DNA of 7,207 nt from an uncultured Sphingomonadaceae bacterium (GTDB lineage: Bacteria > Pseudomonadota > Alphaproteobacteria > Sphingomonadales > Sphingomonadaceae): contig CAKZSF010000083.1 of assembly GCA_937920575.1 (NCBI GenBank), forward strand, positions 1 to 7,207, given 5' to 3'. Positions 1 to 6,656 of this stretch are shown here, in pieces. The notes beneath the pieces were generated by a model, which ran no database searches, was not told the origin of the DNA, and worked only from the letters and a program-made list of their open reading frames with translations. The position numbers were made by a program, and so were the translations under genes. The stretch's first letter is position 1. The number at the start of each line of letters is the position of its first letter.

Positions 1-594
1 CATCTCGCGCTCTTCCTCGCGATAGAGCAGATTGTAGTAATTCTGCATCGAGACGAATTTCGACCAGCCCTTGATTTCGCTTTTGTGGAGCATCTGGAGG
101 AATTGCCATGCGAACATCGATGACGCGCCGATATAGCGAACCTTGCCCGACTTCACGATGGCATCGAGCGCGTCGAGCGTTTCCTCTATCGGCGTGTCAA
201 AATCATAGCGGTGGATCTGGTAGAGATCGATGTAATCGGTGCCGAGGCGGGCCAAGCTGTCATCAACCGCGTGGAACAGCGCTTTGCGCGAAAGGCCACG
301 TGCGTTGGGGGCAGACTTCCACGGCGCGTAGGCCTTGGTGGCGATCACCACTTCGTCGCGGCTGGCGAAGTCTTTCAGCGCGCGCCCGACGATTTCTTCC
401 GAGCTGCCCGCTGAATAGACATTCGCGGTGTCGAAAAAGTTGATCCCGGCTTCCAGCGCTTGGCGGATTAGTGGTCGGCTGGTTTCCTCATCCAGCGTCC
501 AGTCATGGCCGCCCTTGGCCTCGCCATAGGTCATGCAACCCAGGCACAGCTTGGAAACTTTCAGGCCGGTGTTGCCGAAATTGAGATACTGCAT
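1..594 (-). CDS. Aldo/keto reductase, YajO-like (3' end cut by window edge)
   Basis: This is a cytosolic NAD(P)H-dependent oxidoreductase of the aldo/keto reductase superfamily. The frame is open for 198 codons from ATG 594-592 to base 1 without a stop. Family members are about 330-350 residues, so roughly the last 40 percent lies outside the window. The N-terminus (NTGLKVSKLCLGCMTYGE) and the segments INFFDTANVYSAGSSEEIVGRA and IGASSM are typical of the YajO/Tas branch. The AKR catalytic tetrad is visible as Asp55, Tyr60, Lys87 and His128 (in LYQIHRYD). A Shine-Dalgarno-like AAGGGA (605-610) lies 10 nt before the start. A strong terminator separates the gene from the receptor upstream, so it should have its own promoter in 595-656, although I see no convincing one there. 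The substrate cannot be predicted. The family call is firm, the exact subfamily less so. Confidence 0.93.
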   Translation of the reverse strand, partial: MQYLNFGNTGLKVSKLCLGCMTYGEAKGGHDWTLDEETSRPLIRQALEAGINFFDTANVYSAGSSEEIVGRALKDFASRDEVVIATKAYAPWKSAPNARGLSRKALFHAVDDSLARLGTDYIDLYQIHRYDFDTPIEETLDALDAIVKSGKVRYIGASSMFAWQFLQMLHKSEIKGWSKFVSMQNYYNLLYREEEREM

Positions 595-656
595 CGCGCG
601 CTTGTCCCTTGATGTTGAGCTGTCTCTAGCACGGGATTGGCGTGCCTGCGTATCTC

Positions 657-693
657 AAAAAGAAGGGGCGAGCTGCGTGATGCAGCCCGCCCC
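657..693 (-). terminator. Rho-independent terminator of the TonB-dependent receptor gene
   Basis: On the minus strand the arms GGGGCGGGCTGC (693-682) and GCAGCTCGCCCC (676-665) form a 12-bp stem with one G-U pair and a 5-nt loop (681-677). The U-rich tract TTCTTTTT (664-657) follows directly. It begins 24 nt after the receptor stop codon and should insulate the aldo/keto reductase gene. The opposite orientation has only a weak T-rich stretch, so I call it one-directional. Confidence 0.92.
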
Positions 694-717
694 AATTCTT
701 TGCCAATGGCTTGCCGC

Positions 718-3339
718 CTAGAAGCGGAAGCGTGCAGACAAGCCGTATGTGCGCGGCTGGTTCGGATAGCTCGAGATCGCGCCTGACTGTGCGACAGAAT
801 CGAACAGTGATAGCAGGTAACGATCGTCCAGCAGGTTACGACCCCAGATGCTCAGATCCAGACCGTTCTCCATCGCGTAAGTCAGCGATGCGGAAAGGTT
901 GTCGACCTGACGACGGAACGGAGCCGCCGCAGCAATCGCGCCAGCCTGACCACCAGCCAGGAAACCTGGCAGACCGTCAACGATCTGAACGTCGCTCTCG
1001 TAGCTGTAAGTTGCACGAGCGATGATCTCGTCAAAGCCGACCGGCTGCGTCCACTGGCCGCCAACCGTCACAGTCCACTCAGGAACGCCCGCAGGGGTAA
1101 AGCCAGAGATATCGCCGATGGCCGATGCCGGGAACGACACATATTCCGGATCAAGATACGTCACACCCAGATTCAGACCAAGCTGATCAATCGGGTTGGC
1201 CGTGCCTTCAAACTCGAAACCGGTTGTTTCGAGTTCACCCGCGTTTGCCAGAGCAAAACCGGTGCCAGTGAAGACGTTCGACTGGAAGCCGTCAATCTTC
1301 TGTTGGAACACAGCGAAGTTCGCCGTGTAAGCACCCCAATTGCCCTTGATACCAGCCTCAAGAACTTCTGCTTCCTCTGGGCCTGCAAAGCGCGAACCAA
1401 ACGTTTGATTGGTTTGCAACAGGCCAGCCGCACCCAGTGCAGCCGCATCGCCGGCCACCGGACGGCTATCGCGCGAGAGGTTGATCGAGCTTGCTTTGAA
1501 GCCGGTTGCGTAGCTGGCGTAGACGTTCACATCATCAGAGACGTCGTATGCCAAACGGATCGTGTACGAGAAGTTCGTGTCACGCGTTTTGGCGTCTTCC
1601 ACCGAGTTCGGTGCGTTCAGGAATGGCGGCAGGAACTGCAGCGGCTGAAGCGCGATGAACGGGTTGACGTTCGGGTTGGTGTCATTCGCATCAGCAAACG
1701 CCTGAACGCCGCCAGCAATGGCGTTAAAGATCGCTGGCTGTGCAACGGCGAAGCCACCGATTTCTGCCTGAGAGGCTGGGCGACCCAGCATCAAAGCTCC
1801 ACCAATTTGATCAGCGAGGCCTTGCGCGAAGATAGCGCCATTGCCGAATGCGATCAGATCAAGCGAAGAGAACACGCCGGTTGCGTTCACGTCAGTGGTG
1901 AAGTCCTTGCCATCCCAGGTGTAGTTACCACCCAAAGTCAGCGTCAAACGGTCAGTGATGTCGAAATCGACCTGACCGAAGATTGAGAGAGCTTCACTGT
2001 CCAGCGTGTACGCTTCGAACAGGCCTTGGCCGCGGGCAAAGAACTGACCGCTAAACGCTGCAGGGTTGCCTGCCAGTGCACCCAACGTGCCTTCCAAACC
2101 AGCAATATCCAGAGCGCCGTTTGTGCCGGCGTTCACCAGAACATTGGCGTAAGGGCGGAAGCCCTGACCATAAGTGATCGCGTTGGTCTGCTCGACATCT
2201 TCCTTGATGTAGAACGCACCCAGCAGCAGGTTGATGCTGTCATTGATCTGTGACGACACGCGGAATTCCTGCGTGAAGCTGTTGATTTCCAGATCCTGCT
2301 CGTTGCCGCCAATCAGATCAGCCGAGGTGAAGTCGGAATCTTGGTCAGTCAGCGAATTGGTGCGACGGAACGCCGTGATCGATGTCAGCGTGGTGCTGTC
2401 AGAGATGTCATAATCACCCTTCAGCGACAGGCCGGTGTTTTCGATTTCGTTGGTTGAATCGAAGTTTGTCGCCGTGAAGTCACCGAAACGGTTGTTTGGA
2501 TCAGTCACCTGACCGCCGATCAGCAGGATCGCGCCAGTGGCAGCAGAGCTCTGCACATTGATCGCGCCGCAGCAGACTTCGTCAATCTTGTCATAATCTG
2601 CGATCAGGCGCAGTTTCAGATTGTCGCCTTCATACATGCCTTGTGCGCGGAAGAAGTAACGATCACGCTCGTTCGCTTCACGACCATCGGTCAGATCTGT
2701 GAGATAACCGTCACGCTTGTTCAGGCCGGCTGCGAAGCTGACAGCAACATCGCTGCTGACCGCGCCGCTGACATAGCCCTTGGCGACCAGCGCATCGAAA
2801 TTGCCGTAAGACACTTCGACCAAACCGCTTGGCTCAAAGGTAGGCTCTTTGGTGACGATCGAGATAACACCAGCCGACGCGTTCTTGCCGAACAAGGTCG
2901 ACTGCGGGCCGCGCAGAACTTCGATCCGCTCTACATCGGGCAGATCGTTGATTTGCGAAGCGGTGCGCGAACGGAATACGCCGTCCACGAACACGCCCAC
3001 GGATGGCTCGATGCCAACATTGTTGGCGCCGTTGCCGAAGCCGCGGATGATGAAGTTGGTGTTGGCCGAGCTTTGCAGCTGTGAAACGCGCAGTGACGGA
3101 ACCAGCGTCTGCAAATCTTGCAGATCGCGGATTTGCTCGCGCTCCAGCGTTTCGGAATTGGTGACCGATACCGCGATAGGAACTTCTTGAAGCGTCTGTT
3201 GACGCTTTGTCGCGGTCACAATGATGACTGTGTCATCTTCAGCAGACGTGTCGGTGGTGTCGGCAGCGTCTTGTGCATAGGCAGGGAAAGCGATGGCGCT
3301 GGCACATACGCCAGCCATCAAGCCAAGCTTGATTCTCAT
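718..3339 (-). CDS. TonB-dependent outer-membrane receptor
   Basis: This is an outer-membrane beta-barrel receptor for TonB/ExbBD-energised uptake. The protein has 873 residues. A signal peptide spans residues 1-22, with cleavage expected after AYA. It is followed by a TonB box (TVIIVTAT, about 37-44), a plug domain (about 48-165, with IIRGFG, VFVDGVFRS and IEVLRGPQSTLFGKNASAG) and a C-terminal barrel. The protein ends in NLLDDRY ... PRTYGLSARFRF with the terminal Phe expected of outer-membrane proteins. The ATG at 3339 is chosen over an in-frame ATG 13 codons upstream because it directly precedes the signal peptide and has the AGAGAGG ribosome-binding site. Two Ala/Gly-rich stretches (about 398-440 and 484-588) sit between barrel segments. 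The only cysteines after the signal peptide are the adjacent pair 256-257. The gene has its own likely promoter and a terminator, so it is probably monocistronic. The substrate is unknown; such receptors are numerous in sphingomonads and many are not for iron. Confidence 0.95.
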   Translation of the reverse strand: MRIKLGLMAGVCASAIAFPAYAQDAADTTDTSAEDDTVIIVTATKRQQTLQEVPIAVSVTNSETLEREQIRDLQDLQTLVPSLRVSQLQSSANTNFIIRGFGNGANNVGIEPSVGVFVDGVFRSRTASQINDLPDVERIEVLRGPQSTLFGKNASAGVISIVTKEPTFEPSGLVEVSYGNFDALVAKGYVSGAVSSDVAVSFAAGLNKRDGYLTDLTDGREANERDRYFFRAQGMYEGDNLKLRLIADYDKIDEVCCGAINVQSSAATGAILLIGGQVTDPNNRFGDFTATNFDSTNEIENTGLSLKGDYDISDSTTLTSITAFRRTNSLTDQDSDFTSADLIGGNEQDLEINSFTQEFRVSSQINDSINLLLGAFYIKEDVEQTNAITYGQGFRPYANVLVNAGTNGALDIAGLEGTLGALAGNPAAFSGQFFARGQGLFEAYTLDSEALSIFGQVDFDITDRLTLTLGGNYTWDGKDFTTDVNATGVFSSLDLIAFGNGAIFAQGLADQIGGALMLGRPASQAEIGGFAVAQPAIFNAIAGGVQAFADANDTNPNVNPFIALQPLQFLPPFLNAPNSVEDAKTRDTNFSYTIRLAYDVSDDVNVYASYATGFKASSINLSRDSRPVAGDAAALGAAGLLQTNQTFGSRFAGPEEAEVLEAGIKGNWGAYTANFAVFQQKIDGFQSNVFTGTGFALANAGELETTGFEFEGTANPIDQLGLNLGVTYLDPEYVSFPASAIGDISGFTPAGVPEWTVTVGGQWTQPVGFDEIIARATYSYESDVQIVDGLPGFLAGGQAGAIAAAAPFRRQVDNLSASLTYAMENGLDLSIWGRNLLDDRYLLSLFDSVAQSGAISSYPNQPRTYGLSARFRF

Positions 3340-3348
3340 GTTGAACGA

Positions 3349-3355
3349 CCTCTCT
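3349..3355 (-). promoter_or_regulatory. Ribosome-binding site of the receptor gene
   Basis: AGAGAGG on the minus strand lies 9 nt upstream of the ATG at 3339. This supports that start over the in-frame ATG at 3378, which would also add 13 charged residues before the signal peptide. Confidence 0.75.
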
Positions 3356-3371
3356 CTAGGTTGTTGTCGTG

Positions 3372-3391
3372 TGGCCAACGGGGGTTGACCA
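3372..3391 (-). other. Hairpin in the receptor mRNA leader
   Basis: The minus-strand sequence TGGTCAAC (3391-3384), CCCC (3383-3380), GTTGGCCA (3379-3372) can fold into an 8-bp stem with one G-U pair and a 4-nt loop. It lies between the inferred transcription start (near 3417) and the start codon, ending 32 nt before the ATG. As DNA it is an imperfect dyad and could equally be an operator. There is no U tract, so it is not a classical terminator. The structure is seen directly; any role is inference. Confidence 0.5.
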
Positions 3392-3423
3392 TTGTCAGAT
3401 GCGCGCCCTTAGCCACGCACCCT

Positions 3424-3429
3424 ATTATA
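3424..3429 (-). promoter_or_regulatory. Predicted -10 element of the receptor promoter
   Basis: The minus strand carries a perfect TATAAT within GTATAATAGG, about 85 bp upstream of the receptor start codon. At 17-bp spacing the -35 position (3447-3452) reads CTCTCA, a poor match to TTGACA, and there is no TGn extension. A good -10 with a weak -35 fits a promoter that depends on an activator. The start point would be near 3417, giving a leader of about 77 nt. Confidence 0.6.
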
Positions 3430-3456
3430 CTTCAACACATACTTGCTGAGAGAGTT

Positions 3457-3476
3457 CCACGGTTGGCCAAGTGTGG
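3457..3476. promoter_or_regulatory. Imperfect 20-bp dyad CCACggTTGGCCAAgtGTGG, candidate operator
   Basis: The palindrome has a perfect 8-bp core TTGGCCAA (3463-3470) and outer arms CCAC/GTGG (3457-3460 and 3473-3476), with 16 of 20 positions symmetric. Its centre lies about 50 bp upstream of the inferred receptor transcription start, a position from which activators often work. The core recurs in the leader hairpin (TGGCCAAC at 3372-3379). The run of five T after it on the plus strand would only serve plus-strand transcripts, and no plus-strand gene is present. The protein that would bind is unknown. Confidence 0.4.
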
Positions 3477-3489
3477 CTTTTTGGTCGCG

Positions 3490-3504
3490 TTGCACACAGT
3501 GCAA
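3490..3504. repeat. Short perfect dyad TTGCAC-aca-GTGCAA after virB2
   Basis: There are 6-bp perfect inverted arms with a 3-nt spacer, starting 11 nt past the virB2 stop codon. On the minus strand the transcript could form a small hairpin, but no U tract follows, so it is at best a weak or Rho-assisted end point or an RNA-stabilising 3' structure for the T4SS operon. It could instead be a protein-binding site. Confidence 0.35.
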
Positions 3505-3515
3505 TGCTGACCAGT

Positions 3516-3887
3516 TTACTGGCTGTTCAACGAAGCGCCAGCGTATGGATCATACTGAGACGGCTCTGAATCTTCGCCCGGTTGCAAATCGCCGTTTTCG
3601 GTGGTTTCCGGCGCATAGACGACGGAGCTTTGGCTTTGCCACAGCTGCGATAGACCGGACGCCACGATTGGCGCGGCCAGCAAGACAAACGCACCGATTG
3701 CGGTCATCAACCCGCGCCGGATGGGCATACGTCCAGTAAGCATGGCAAAACCCACGAATGCGACTGCGATGACACAGATCGTAACGGCAAGACTGCCGGT
3801 CATCAGATCGCTCAGCCAATTGACGGAGCCTTCCAGTGCAGAGTTGGCCGTGCTGGATTGGCTGGCAGAGGATCGAGCGATAAACAT
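3516..3887 (-). CDS. virB2: TrbC/VirB2-like T4SS pilin subunit
   Basis: A small protein of 123 residues with two membrane helices (about 31-50 and 58-79) joined by a short basic loop, GRMPIRRG. This is the layout of VirB2/TrbC pilins, whose basic loop faces the cytoplasm while both ends face the periplasm. The start is ATG 3887, 7 nt after the virB11 stop. No Shine-Dalgarno is evident, so translation probably depends on coupling to virB11. A longer reading from 4070 is rejected because its extra 61 residues lie antisense-free but out of frame inside virB11 and are Cys/Trp/Ser-rich. There is no cleavable N-terminal signal peptide. A hydrophilic tail (about 84-123, with PETTENGDLQPGEDSEPSQ) extends well past the second helix, where VirB2 usually ends soon after it. 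The position after virB11 is not canonical. The family call rests on topology, size and context; sequence identity to VirB2 is low by eye. Confidence 0.78.
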   Translation of the reverse strand: MFIARSSASQSSTANSALEGSVNWLSDLMTGSLAVTICVIAVAFVGFAMLTGRMPIRRGLMTAIGAFVLLAAPIVASGLSQLWQSQSSVVYAPETTENGDLQPGEDSEPSQYDPYAGASLNSQ

Positions 3888-3894
3888 GGGCGCG

Positions 3895-4863
3895 CTATTT
3901 CGAAACCAGCACTTGTGCGACGCGCCGCTTGCCGCCGTGCCGTTCCAGTTGGACGAACACGTCGATGCTTTCGCGCACATAATGCCGCACATCATCGCGG
4001 GACAGCTGCGATCCGGTTTGCAAGACCAGCAAGGCCAGCTGTTCAATCGCACGCTGCGGCGTATCGGCATGGATGGTTGTCATGGAGCCTGGATGGCCAG
4101 TGTTGACCGCGCGCAGGAATGTAAACGCCTCCAGCCCTCGCAACTCGCCCAAAATTATCCGGTCTGGCCGCATGCGGAGCGCGGCAATCAACAAGTCCTC
4201 GGCTGAGATATCCGCTTCGCTCAAGTCACCACGCGCCGCGATAAGCCCCACCATGTTGGGCTGGCCAACCAGCAATTCTGGCGTGTCCTCAATTAAGATC
4301 AGACGCTCATCCCGGGGGATTTCCTTGATCAGCGCGTTGAGGAATGTGGTTTTACCGGTCGACGTACCGCCGGAAATCAGAATGTTGCGCCGGTTGCGAA
4401 CGGCCTCGGCCAATGCGGCGCGAATATCGCGGCCGCCCAACGCTTCGAACTCGCGCTCTGCGTTGAACTGGGTTGCGGCTGGCACGGCTTCGCTGAACGC
4501 ATCGGCATCTTCCCAATCGGCAAGGCTGAGGTCGGCGGCGACATGTTTGCGGATCGCAATTGCGTGTCCGTCGCGCGTGGCAGGTGGGGCAGCAATCTGG
4601 ACGCGCGAGCCATCGGGTAAAGTCGCGGCAAGCAACGGTTGCTCACGATTGATGCCTTGCGCGCTGGCTGCAGCAATCTGCCGCGCGAGCCGCCCAAGCA
4701 ATTGCTCGGTCAAATCAGGTTCTTCGATCCGCTCGATCAAACCGCCCAGTCGCTCCAGCCATACTTCACCGGCGCGGTTGATGTAGATATCAGTGAGATC
4801 GTCTTGGCCGAGATATCCAGCCAGCGGAGCAAGGAAGCTATCGAGGTAGTAGCTGGTATCCAT
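3895..4863 (-). CDS. virB11: VirB11-family T4SS assembly ATPase
   Basis: A hexameric cytoplasmic ATPase at the inner-membrane base of the T4SS, belonging to the traffic ATPase family shared with GspE/PilT. It is 322 residues, close to the usual 330-340. The N-terminal domain (about 1-140, containing LTDIYINRAGEVWLE and LPDGSRVQIAAPP) is followed by the ATPase domain. Visible motifs are Walker A GGTSTGKT (165-172, Lys171), the Asp box LILIEDTPEL (188-197), Walker B RIILGELRG (235-243, Glu240) and the His box GHPGSMTTIHAD (256-267). All appear intact, so the enzyme should be active. The start ATG 4863 lies 3 nt after the virB10 stop with only a weak ribosome-binding site, which suggests coupling. 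Ti-type VirB11 drives both pilus biogenesis and substrate transfer. Confidence 0.97.
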   Translation of the reverse strand: MDTSYYLDSFLAPLAGYLGQDDLTDIYINRAGEVWLERLGGLIERIEEPDLTEQLLGRLARQIAAASAQGINREQPLLAATLPDGSRVQIAAPPATRDGHAIAIRKHVAADLSLADWEDADAFSEAVPAATQFNAEREFEALGGRDIRAALAEAVRNRRNILISGGTSTGKTTFLNALIKEIPRDERLILIEDTPELLVGQPNMVGLIAARGDLSEADISAEDLLIAALRMRPDRIILGELRGLEAFTFLRAVNTGHPGSMTTIHADTPQRAIEQLALLVLQTGSQLSRDDVRHYVRESIDVFVQLERHGGKRRVAQVLVSK

Positions 4864-4866
4864 GGC

Positions 4867-5961
4867 TCACAAATCGACGGACGAGAAGTCTAGGTCGCGC
4901 GCCACAAACACCGATACGCTGGTGCCGTGTTTGACCTTCAGCGTCGGTTGCACTTCTTGTGACCGCTGTGTTTGGATGTTTTGCGTGCTGCCAGGCAAGG
5001 CGACAACCACCCCTTCGCTGGCTTCGCGCACAGCAACGCCGACGCCAATGTCGAGCGCAGATTGCAACAAGGCGTTGCCAAACCGTTGGAAGAACTTGCC
5101 GTCCACCTTGCCCTTAATACCAGCGCGGCCAAGTGGGTCAGAGGCGGGTGAATCGAGACTGATGGTCACGCCATCAGGGCGGATCAACCGCGTCCAGCGC
5201 ACGAGCGCACGGTTCTGGCCACTGGCCAAATCGGCCTCATACTCACCGTAAAGGCGGCTGCCCCGATGCACCAGCACGCGGGTGCCATCAAAGCCATAGA
5301 CATCGCGCTGCACCAATGCGCGGACCGCACCCGCGCGCGTTGAATCCAACGCGGTTTCCAGCACGGCAGGGATGACGGTGCCTTGGGGAACAGTCAGGGC
5401 AGGGTTCTCAAACCGGCCTGCCAAAACACGTTCGGTTGTGTCGTTGGTGTTGCTCGCAGAAGCCGGGCTGTCAGTTGGCGCCTGATAGACCACGCTGGGT
5501 ACTGGTGGCGGAGGCAATGGCGGCTCTGGCAGAACCAGGGGCGCTTCGCTGCGCGGTGTGAAGTTCTCACGCGGGCCGAGCGCAGGCGCAGGCGGTGGTG
5601 AGGAAACTGGCGGCGCGACTGAAGGGGCCGCCGGAGTTGAGAGCCGTAAAGGAGCTGGAGCAATGGGGCTGGGGCGAGAAAATGGTTGGCTCGTGCGTTG
5701 AAGCCGCACTGGCGGAAGGCGGTTGGCCGAGCCCAACGCAAGCGGAGGCGGGGAGGCGATACGACCCGACGAGGCTGCATTGTCCGGCACAAGCACCGAA
5801 TGCGTCTGCGCCGCCTCGCGATTGGCGGACAAAGCACTGAACAGGGCAATCGCACCGATCAGCAGCACGCCGCCAAAAATCCACGCTCCGCGGTCAACCG
5901 AAGAAAAGGTCGAAACCACTGGACGGATATCATCTTCGGCATTGCTGGATGTGTCTGTCAT
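4867..5961 (-). CDS. virB10: VirB10-family T4SS core-complex protein
   Basis: This protein of 364 residues spans from the inner to the outer membrane and forms the core channel with VirB9. It has a short cytoplasmic N-terminus (1-24), one membrane helix (about 26-44), a Pro-rich periplasmic region (about 69-155, including PPLPPPPVP) and a C-terminal VirB10/TrbI beta-barrel domain (about 183-360). Family signatures are IPAVLETALDS, the RALVRWTRL strand, PLGRAGI, and the closing VSVFVARDLDFSSV. The segment that forms the outer-membrane antenna lies at about 290-330, and the stretch from RFG to PTL is only about 45 residues, which looks compact. The start at 5961 overlaps the virB9 stop in ATGA and has a GGAG ribosome-binding site 8 nt upstream. 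There are no cysteines. Confidence 0.96.
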   Translation of the reverse strand: MTDTSSNAEDDIRPVVSTFSSVDRGAWIFGGVLLIGAIALFSALSANREAAQTHSVLVPDNAASSGRIASPPPLALGSANRLPPVRLQRTSQPFSRPSPIAPAPLRLSTPAAPSVAPPVSSPPPAPALGPRENFTPRSEAPLVLPEPPLPPPPVPSVVYQAPTDSPASASNTNDTTERVLAGRFENPALTVPQGTVIPAVLETALDSTRAGAVRALVQRDVYGFDGTRVLVHRGSRLYGEYEADLASGQNRALVRWTRLIRPDGVTISLDSPASDPLGRAGIKGKVDGKFFQRFGNALLQSALDIGVGVAVREASEGVVVALPGSTQNIQTQRSQEVQPTLKVKHGTSVSVFVARDLDFSSVDL

Positions 5962-6656
5962 GATTGGGGCTCCGCAGTCTTGGACCGTTTCGCGGTGGCC
6001 TTTTCCTTGTCGATCCGAAAGACGAGCTCTGTGTGGACGCGATCAATCACATAATCCGACCCACGCATATAGCCGTTGACGACTTGCTCCTTGCCGTTGG
6101 CGCCGATTGCGAAAACCGCTGGCAAGGCTTGTTCCTCGCCAAAGGTGATCCATGTGCGCGTGCCATCATCCATGATCATTTGCGGACGCACTGTGCGGTC
6201 GCCTTTCAGCCGATAGGTCCAAACCGGGCCCGCTGGCTTTTGCAGATCAGTCTGCTCTATAAACGCGATGTCGTCGCCAAAATCGAACGTCACCACATAG
6301 GCTGCGAGTAGGCCGTTACCGGTTCTGAGATCGAATTCATATGCACGGCGATCAGTCTGGACTGTCAGATTGGTTTCGGGCGCGCCAGCCTCGGGCAAAA
6401 CGGCAAAACTGTCGCGTTCGGCAGAGACGCGGATCTGGTAGCCAGTTTGCGCACCCAGCACGACTTGCTGAATTTGCTCTCCCGGTTCCAGCACAACGGT
6501 CAATGCAGATTGGGGAAGGGCGGTAAGCAGCACGCGCTCCCCTTCAGCATACCGAATGCTTTGCAAACGCGGGTTTTCTTCGCTGAGTGCAGGCACATTC
6601 TGCGCCGCAACAGGAGCTGCAAGCAGCAACAAGCCAAAGGCGGCCATCCGGATCAT
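5958..6656 (-). CDS. virB9: VirB9-family T4SS outer-membrane core protein
   Basis: A periplasmic/outer-membrane core component that surrounds the C-terminal domain of VirB10. The protein has 232 residues, shorter than Ti VirB9 (about 290). It has a signal peptide of residues 1-18 (cleavage after PVAA) with no lipobox Cys. The N-terminal domain contains NLTVQTDRRAYEFDLR (96-111). The C-terminal beta-sandwich (about 145-215) contains WTYRLKGD, GTRTWITFGEE, LPAVFAIGANGKE and DYVIDRV, all characteristic of VirB9/CagX. A short basic tail follows (IDKEKATAKRSK). The start at 6656 overlaps the virB8 stop by 4 nt, with GAGG at 6667-6670, 10 nt upstream; an in-frame ATG three codons later is also possible. 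The protein has no cysteine, so it cannot form the VirB7-VirB9 disulfide known from Agrobacterium. Confidence 0.95.
   Translation of the reverse strand: MIRMAAFGLLLLAAPVAAQNVPALSEENPRLQSIRYAEGERVLLTALPQSALTVVLEPGEQIQQVVLGAQTGYQIRVSAERDSFAVLPEAGAPETNLTVQTDRRAYEFDLRTGNGLLAAYVVTFDFGDDIAFIEQTDLQKPAGPVWTYRLKGDRTVRPQMIMDDGTRTWITFGEEQALPAVFAIGANGKEQVVNGYMRGSDYVIDRVHTELVFRIDKEKATAKRSKTAEPQS
5970..5973 (-). promoter_or_regulatory. virB10 ribosome-binding site inside virB9
   Basis: GGAG on the minus strand, 8 nt before the virB10 ATG, lies within the last codons of virB9. Together with the ATGA overlap it supports the chosen start and translational coupling. Confidence 0.6.

Noticed and set aside
1303..1986. 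Plus-strand open frame of 227 codons inside the receptor gene
   Set aside because: It is antisense to a clearly coding receptor, shows no recognisable domain, and has no ribosome-binding site that I can see.
3340..3378. Receptor start at the ATG 13 codons upstream
   Set aside because: It would put charged residues ahead of a normal signal peptide and bury the AGAGAGG ribosome-binding site within the coding region.
3457..3482. Dyad followed by five T on the plus strand read as a terminator
   Set aside because: It would act only on plus-strand transcripts, and no plus-strand gene exists nearby; the core also has no loop, so it is a better DNA-binding candidate.
3888..4070. Upstream extension of the virB2-like gene by 61 residues into virB11
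   Set aside because: The extension overlaps conserved VirB11 sequence including the part after the His box, and its Cys/Trp/Ser-rich composition is typical of a wrong-frame reading. The ATG at 3887 fits the operon spacing.
4073..4786. Plus-strand open frame of 237 codons opposite virB11
   Set aside because: It mirrors the conserved virB11 reading frame, and its Ser/Arg/Ala-rich product has no recognisable feature.
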